From an uncultured Leifsonia sp. (GTDB lineage: Bacteria; Actinomycetota; Actinomycetes; Actinomycetales; Microbacteriaceae), in assembly GCF_945957465.1 (NCBI RefSeq), contig NZ_CAMFLC010000028.1, positions 1 through 50,600 on the forward strand: a stretch of DNA of 50,600 bases. The letters are read 5' to 3'. A program made the translations under genes and the position numbers. Below the pieces are notes generated by a model. The model made no database searches, was not told the origin of the DNA, and saw only the letters and a program-made list of their open reading frames with translations. Positions 48,645 through 50,600 of this stretch are shown piece by piece. Position 1 is the first letter of the stretch. The number at the start of each line of letters is the position of its first letter.

Positions 48645-48997
48645 ACAGCTCCGCTCCGAGTCCGCACACCGAGGTGGATGGGAAGATCAACGATCTGGAA
48701 GTCCGCGCCGGCGAAGACCTCACGACGATCCGCCGGCTCGGGCAGCACTGGGCAGAGTATCGGCAGGTGATGCGGGAGCACACCGCCCGGTTCGAGCAGG
48801 CCGGCGCCAGCATGGGCGCGGATAACTACGTCGTGCAGAAGGGGTTGGCCGCCCGCAGAGAGGTCGACAGCTACGCGAGACGACTCGTCGATGAGAACGA
48901 AGAGCTGATGGACGAATCAGCGCGACAGATCCGGTCATCGTCTGAGGCAGAACTTGACCGGCTGCGGCGCGAGAAGTCGGGGGTGTCATGGGCCTGA
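48641..48997 (+). CDS. Small coiled-coil protein, Lap2-type candidate
   Basis: A 118-residue, highly charged helical protein (EVDGKINDLEVRAGEDLTTI, VDSYARRLVDENEELMDESA, then SSEAELDRLRREK). It stands between the Lap1-type gene and the LXG toxin, where Bacillota loci carry a DUF3958-like Lap2 partner. GTG start overlapping the preceding stop; the 3' end overlaps the toxin start by 10 bp, so the two are surely co-translated. Assignment is from size, coiled-coil content and order rather than clear similarity. Confidence 0.55.
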   Translation: MNSSAPSPHTEVDGKINDLEVRAGEDLTTIRRLGQHWAEYRQVMREHTARFEQAGASMGADNYVVQKGLAARREVDSYARRLVDENEELMDESARQIRSSSEAELDRLRREKSGVSWA

Positions 48998-50250
48998 TCT
49001 ACGACGCGAGCGACTCGTCCGCGATGATGAGCGCGCTTTCTGCAAATCTGTCGGCCGGGTCGGCTGCGATCGAGCAGACACAGCGTGCGTGCACCGCGTT
49101 GGTGGACGAACTCGATGGAGGAGACCTCTCCGGTGAAGGGTACGCCGCGATCGGGACACTGTTCTCGGACGTGATCCTTCGGTGCGTCACGGATGCGCGG
49201 AAGGAGCTCGATGCCATTCAGGCCGATCTCGACACATACACGTACCAAGACTCGAAGCTGAGTCCGTTCGGTGTGCTGAAAGAGGACGAGCTGGTCCAAC
49301 AGCTCGAGGCGACGAAGGCGCAGCGGGACGCGACAAAACGTTTGATCGACGCCAACAACGACGCCGCGGCCGCCGTGTCGACCGTCCCCGGCCTGGCTGA
49401 ATCCCTGCACGCGACGAACGGCCGCCTGGAACTGATCCTGAACCAACTCGAGAAGGATGTCCGCGACCTCGAAGACCGACTGCGAGCGCTGCGCGAGTTC
49501 AACGCGTTCACGAAATCGCTGTTCCAGGGCAGCCTCGCCGTCTTGGCCTCCGCCGGCGGCACGATGTCGCTGCTGAACAAGGTCATCTCCCCCCGAGGTG
49601 TCGACATCGTCAAGCTAGTTAGAGGCGGACTCACCTACACGGATCAGAAACTGTTCCTCGGCGGGGAGAAGCTCCGGGTCGATTCGCGAGGACGCGTCCG
49701 CTGGGGCAGCCGGAAATACGTCTACGACCGATTCGGCAGTCCCATGTCTCCCGGCGGGAAAGCGAACCACCTCTACAAGAACGGCAGCCGCTTCGGCGCC
49801 CGCACCGGAGCCCGAATCGACACCTACATGCAGCCCATCAAAGCCGGTGCGACGGGCACGCTCAGAGCCCACGTGGACGACTTCACCGGCTGGAAAGACG
49901 CCTCCAAACTCAACAAAGTAGGAAAAGGCGCCGGACTCGCAGGAATCGCCCTCACCGTCGGAAGCAACGCAAACCAGTACTTCCACGACGGCATCCAGGA
50001 AGACGATGTCCGCGACTTCGCCATCGATACCGGCGTCGACCTCGCAGCCGCCGCAGCTGCAGCAGGCACCGGAGCCGCAGTAGGGTCACTCGTCCTTCCA
50101 CCCCTAGGAACCGTCGTCGGAGCACTCGCGGGAGTCCTCGCCAGCCTGGCCCTCAATGGACTTGACCTCGGTGATGGCAAGTCGGCGGTCGATTTGGCCA
50201 AAGACGGCATCAAGGACGCCTGGGACTCTCTTGCAGCGAAGTTCTGGTGA
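48988..50250 (+). CDS. LXG-domain polymorphic toxin with glycine-zipper C-terminus
   Basis: A 420-residue type VII effector candidate. The N-terminal 200 residues are helical with the LXG signature at about 47 (DLSGEGYAAIGTLFSDVI), then coiled coils (LVQQLEATKAQRDATKRLID, LEKDVRDLEDRLRALREF). After about residue 208 the sequence changes to a glycine-, lysine- and arginine-rich region and then a hydrophobic block (about 350-395) with small-residue spacing: GTGAAVGSLVLPP and GTVVGALAGVLASLAL. This resembles glycine-zipper, membrane-inserting LXG toxins such as TelE; no nuclease or NADase motif is seen. Codon use also shifts at the junction (CTA, GTT, AGA at 49612), suggesting a swapped toxin domain. 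Target and activity are inference. Confidence 0.8.
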   Translation: MGLIYDASDSSAMMSALSANLSAGSAAIEQTQRACTALVDELDGGDLSGEGYAAIGTLFSDVILRCVTDARKELDAIQADLDTYTYQDSKLSPFGVLKEDELVQQLEATKAQRDATKRLIDANNDAAAAVSTVPGLAESLHATNGRLELILNQLEKDVRDLEDRLRALREFNAFTKSLFQGSLAVLASAGGTMSLLNKVISPRGVDIVKLVRGGLTYTDQKLFLGGEKLRVDSRGRVRWGSRKYVYDRFGSPMSPGGKANHLYKNGSRFGARTGARIDTYMQPIKAGATGTLRAHVDDFTGWKDASKLNKVGKGAGLAGIALTVGSNANQYFHDGIQEDDVRDFAIDTGVDLAAAAAAAGTGAAVGSLVLPPLGTVVGALAGVLASLALNGLDLGDGKSAVDLAKDGIKDAWDSLAAKFW

Positions 50251-50254
50251 TGCG

Positions 50255-50584
50255 GTGAGCGACAAAACGGCGAAGCGCGAGACCAAGCGTGCGCGCGACA
50301 AGGCGAACGTGAACTATTTCATCACGCTCGCCAACACGAGAGGCTCACTCGAAAACTTGCCAATCATGGCGTTGCTCAGCGTCATCTTCCTGAGCCTGGA
50401 CACTCTCGCGGTGTTTACAACGGCGATCGTTGAGGGTCACCGAGAGTTGATGCCGTTGTTCTCCACGCAACTCGCACTCATCGGATTCAGTGCTCTGATG
50501 TTGGTGGTAGCGCCGATCAAAGCGCTGGTATTCAGATTTCAGACGTTGGGACTGGTGCAGCGATGGGTGACAGTTTCGGTTTAG
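50255..50584 (+). CDS. Small membrane protein, candidate immunity protein
   Basis: A 109-residue protein with a very basic N-terminus (KTAKRETKRARDKANV) and two hydrophobic segments, about residues 40-62 (LPIMALLSVIFLSLDTLAVF) and 72-98 (STQLALIGFSALMLVVAPIK). It begins at GTG 50255, 4 bp after the LXG stop. Immunity proteins against membrane-acting LXG toxins are usually small polytopic membrane proteins encoded immediately downstream, which fits exactly. The base composition is visibly less GC-rich than the secretion genes, consistent with a horizontally exchanged cassette. No family recognised. Confidence 0.65.
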   Translation: MSDKTAKRETKRARDKANVNYFITLANTRGSLENLPIMALLSVIFLSLDTLAVFTTAIVEGHRELMPLFSTQLALIGFSALMLVVAPIKALVFRFQTLGLVQRWVTVSV

Positions 50585-50600
50585 GCCGCGAGGGCCAGGT

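Overview
The window is a contiguous piece of a high-GC, Gram-positive (Actinomycetota) chromosome. The protein sequences and the gene order (der-cmk-tyrA-rluB-scpB-scpA-parA-xerD-NUDIX-pyrG-recN-nadK-tlyA-tyrS, arginine cluster, pheST, infC-rpmI-rplT) point to the Microbacteriaceae, close to Leifsonia-type bacteria; this placement is inference. No rRNA, tRNA, CRISPR array, complete insertion sequence or replication origin was recognised.

Region 1 (1-16.5 kb) is core genome, almost all on the minus strand and tightly coupled by 4-17 bp overlaps: der (runs off the left edge), cmk, prephenate dehydrogenase, RluB-type pseudouridine synthase, the ScpA/ScpB/ParA chromosome-segregation set, XerD recombinase, ADP-ribose-type NUDIX hydrolase, CTP synthase, RecN, NAD kinase, TlyA and TyrS. 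A flippase-like membrane protein sits between tlyA and nadK, and a plus-strand GNAT acetyltransferase sits between parA and xerD. Region 2 (16.5-18.8 kb) holds a SatD-like/membrane-protein pair behind a palindrome-rich promoter, a 3-methyladenine glycosylase and a 40-residue membrane peptide. Region 3 (18.8-25.8 kb) is the arginine operon argC-J-B-D-F-H without argR or argG; upstream lies an 18-codon, apparently leaderless leader peptide with six Arg codons and mutually exclusive stems, a plausible ribosome-mediated arginine attenuator. Region 4 (25.8-34.4 kb) has pheT/pheS, an ArsR-SRPBCC pair, a SpoU-type RNA methyltransferase, a secreted Asp/His-repeat protein, and infC-rpmI-rplT, where infC appears to start at AUC. 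Region 5 (34.0-40.9 kb) has DUF1844, a truncated MmcQ/YjbR-like gene next to inverted repeats, a DUF1275 membrane protein, a gamma-glutamyltransferase, an amidase and a GntR(YtrA)-ABC transporter operon.

Region 6 (41.2 kb to the right edge) is the most striking part: a type VII secretion locus with the Bacillota (T7SSb) architecture in an actinobacterium. The order is a WXG100 protein, an EssA-like protein, EsaB/YukD, EssB, EssC (1485 aa), a DUF4176-like protein, two small helical proteins resembling LXG-toxin targeting partners, an LXG-domain polymorphic toxin with a C-terminal glycine-zipper hydrophobic region, and a small membrane protein that is the natural immunity candidate. All these genes are on one strand and overlap or nearly touch, so machine and effector module look like one transcription unit. 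No EsaA/YueB homologue is visible before the window ends.
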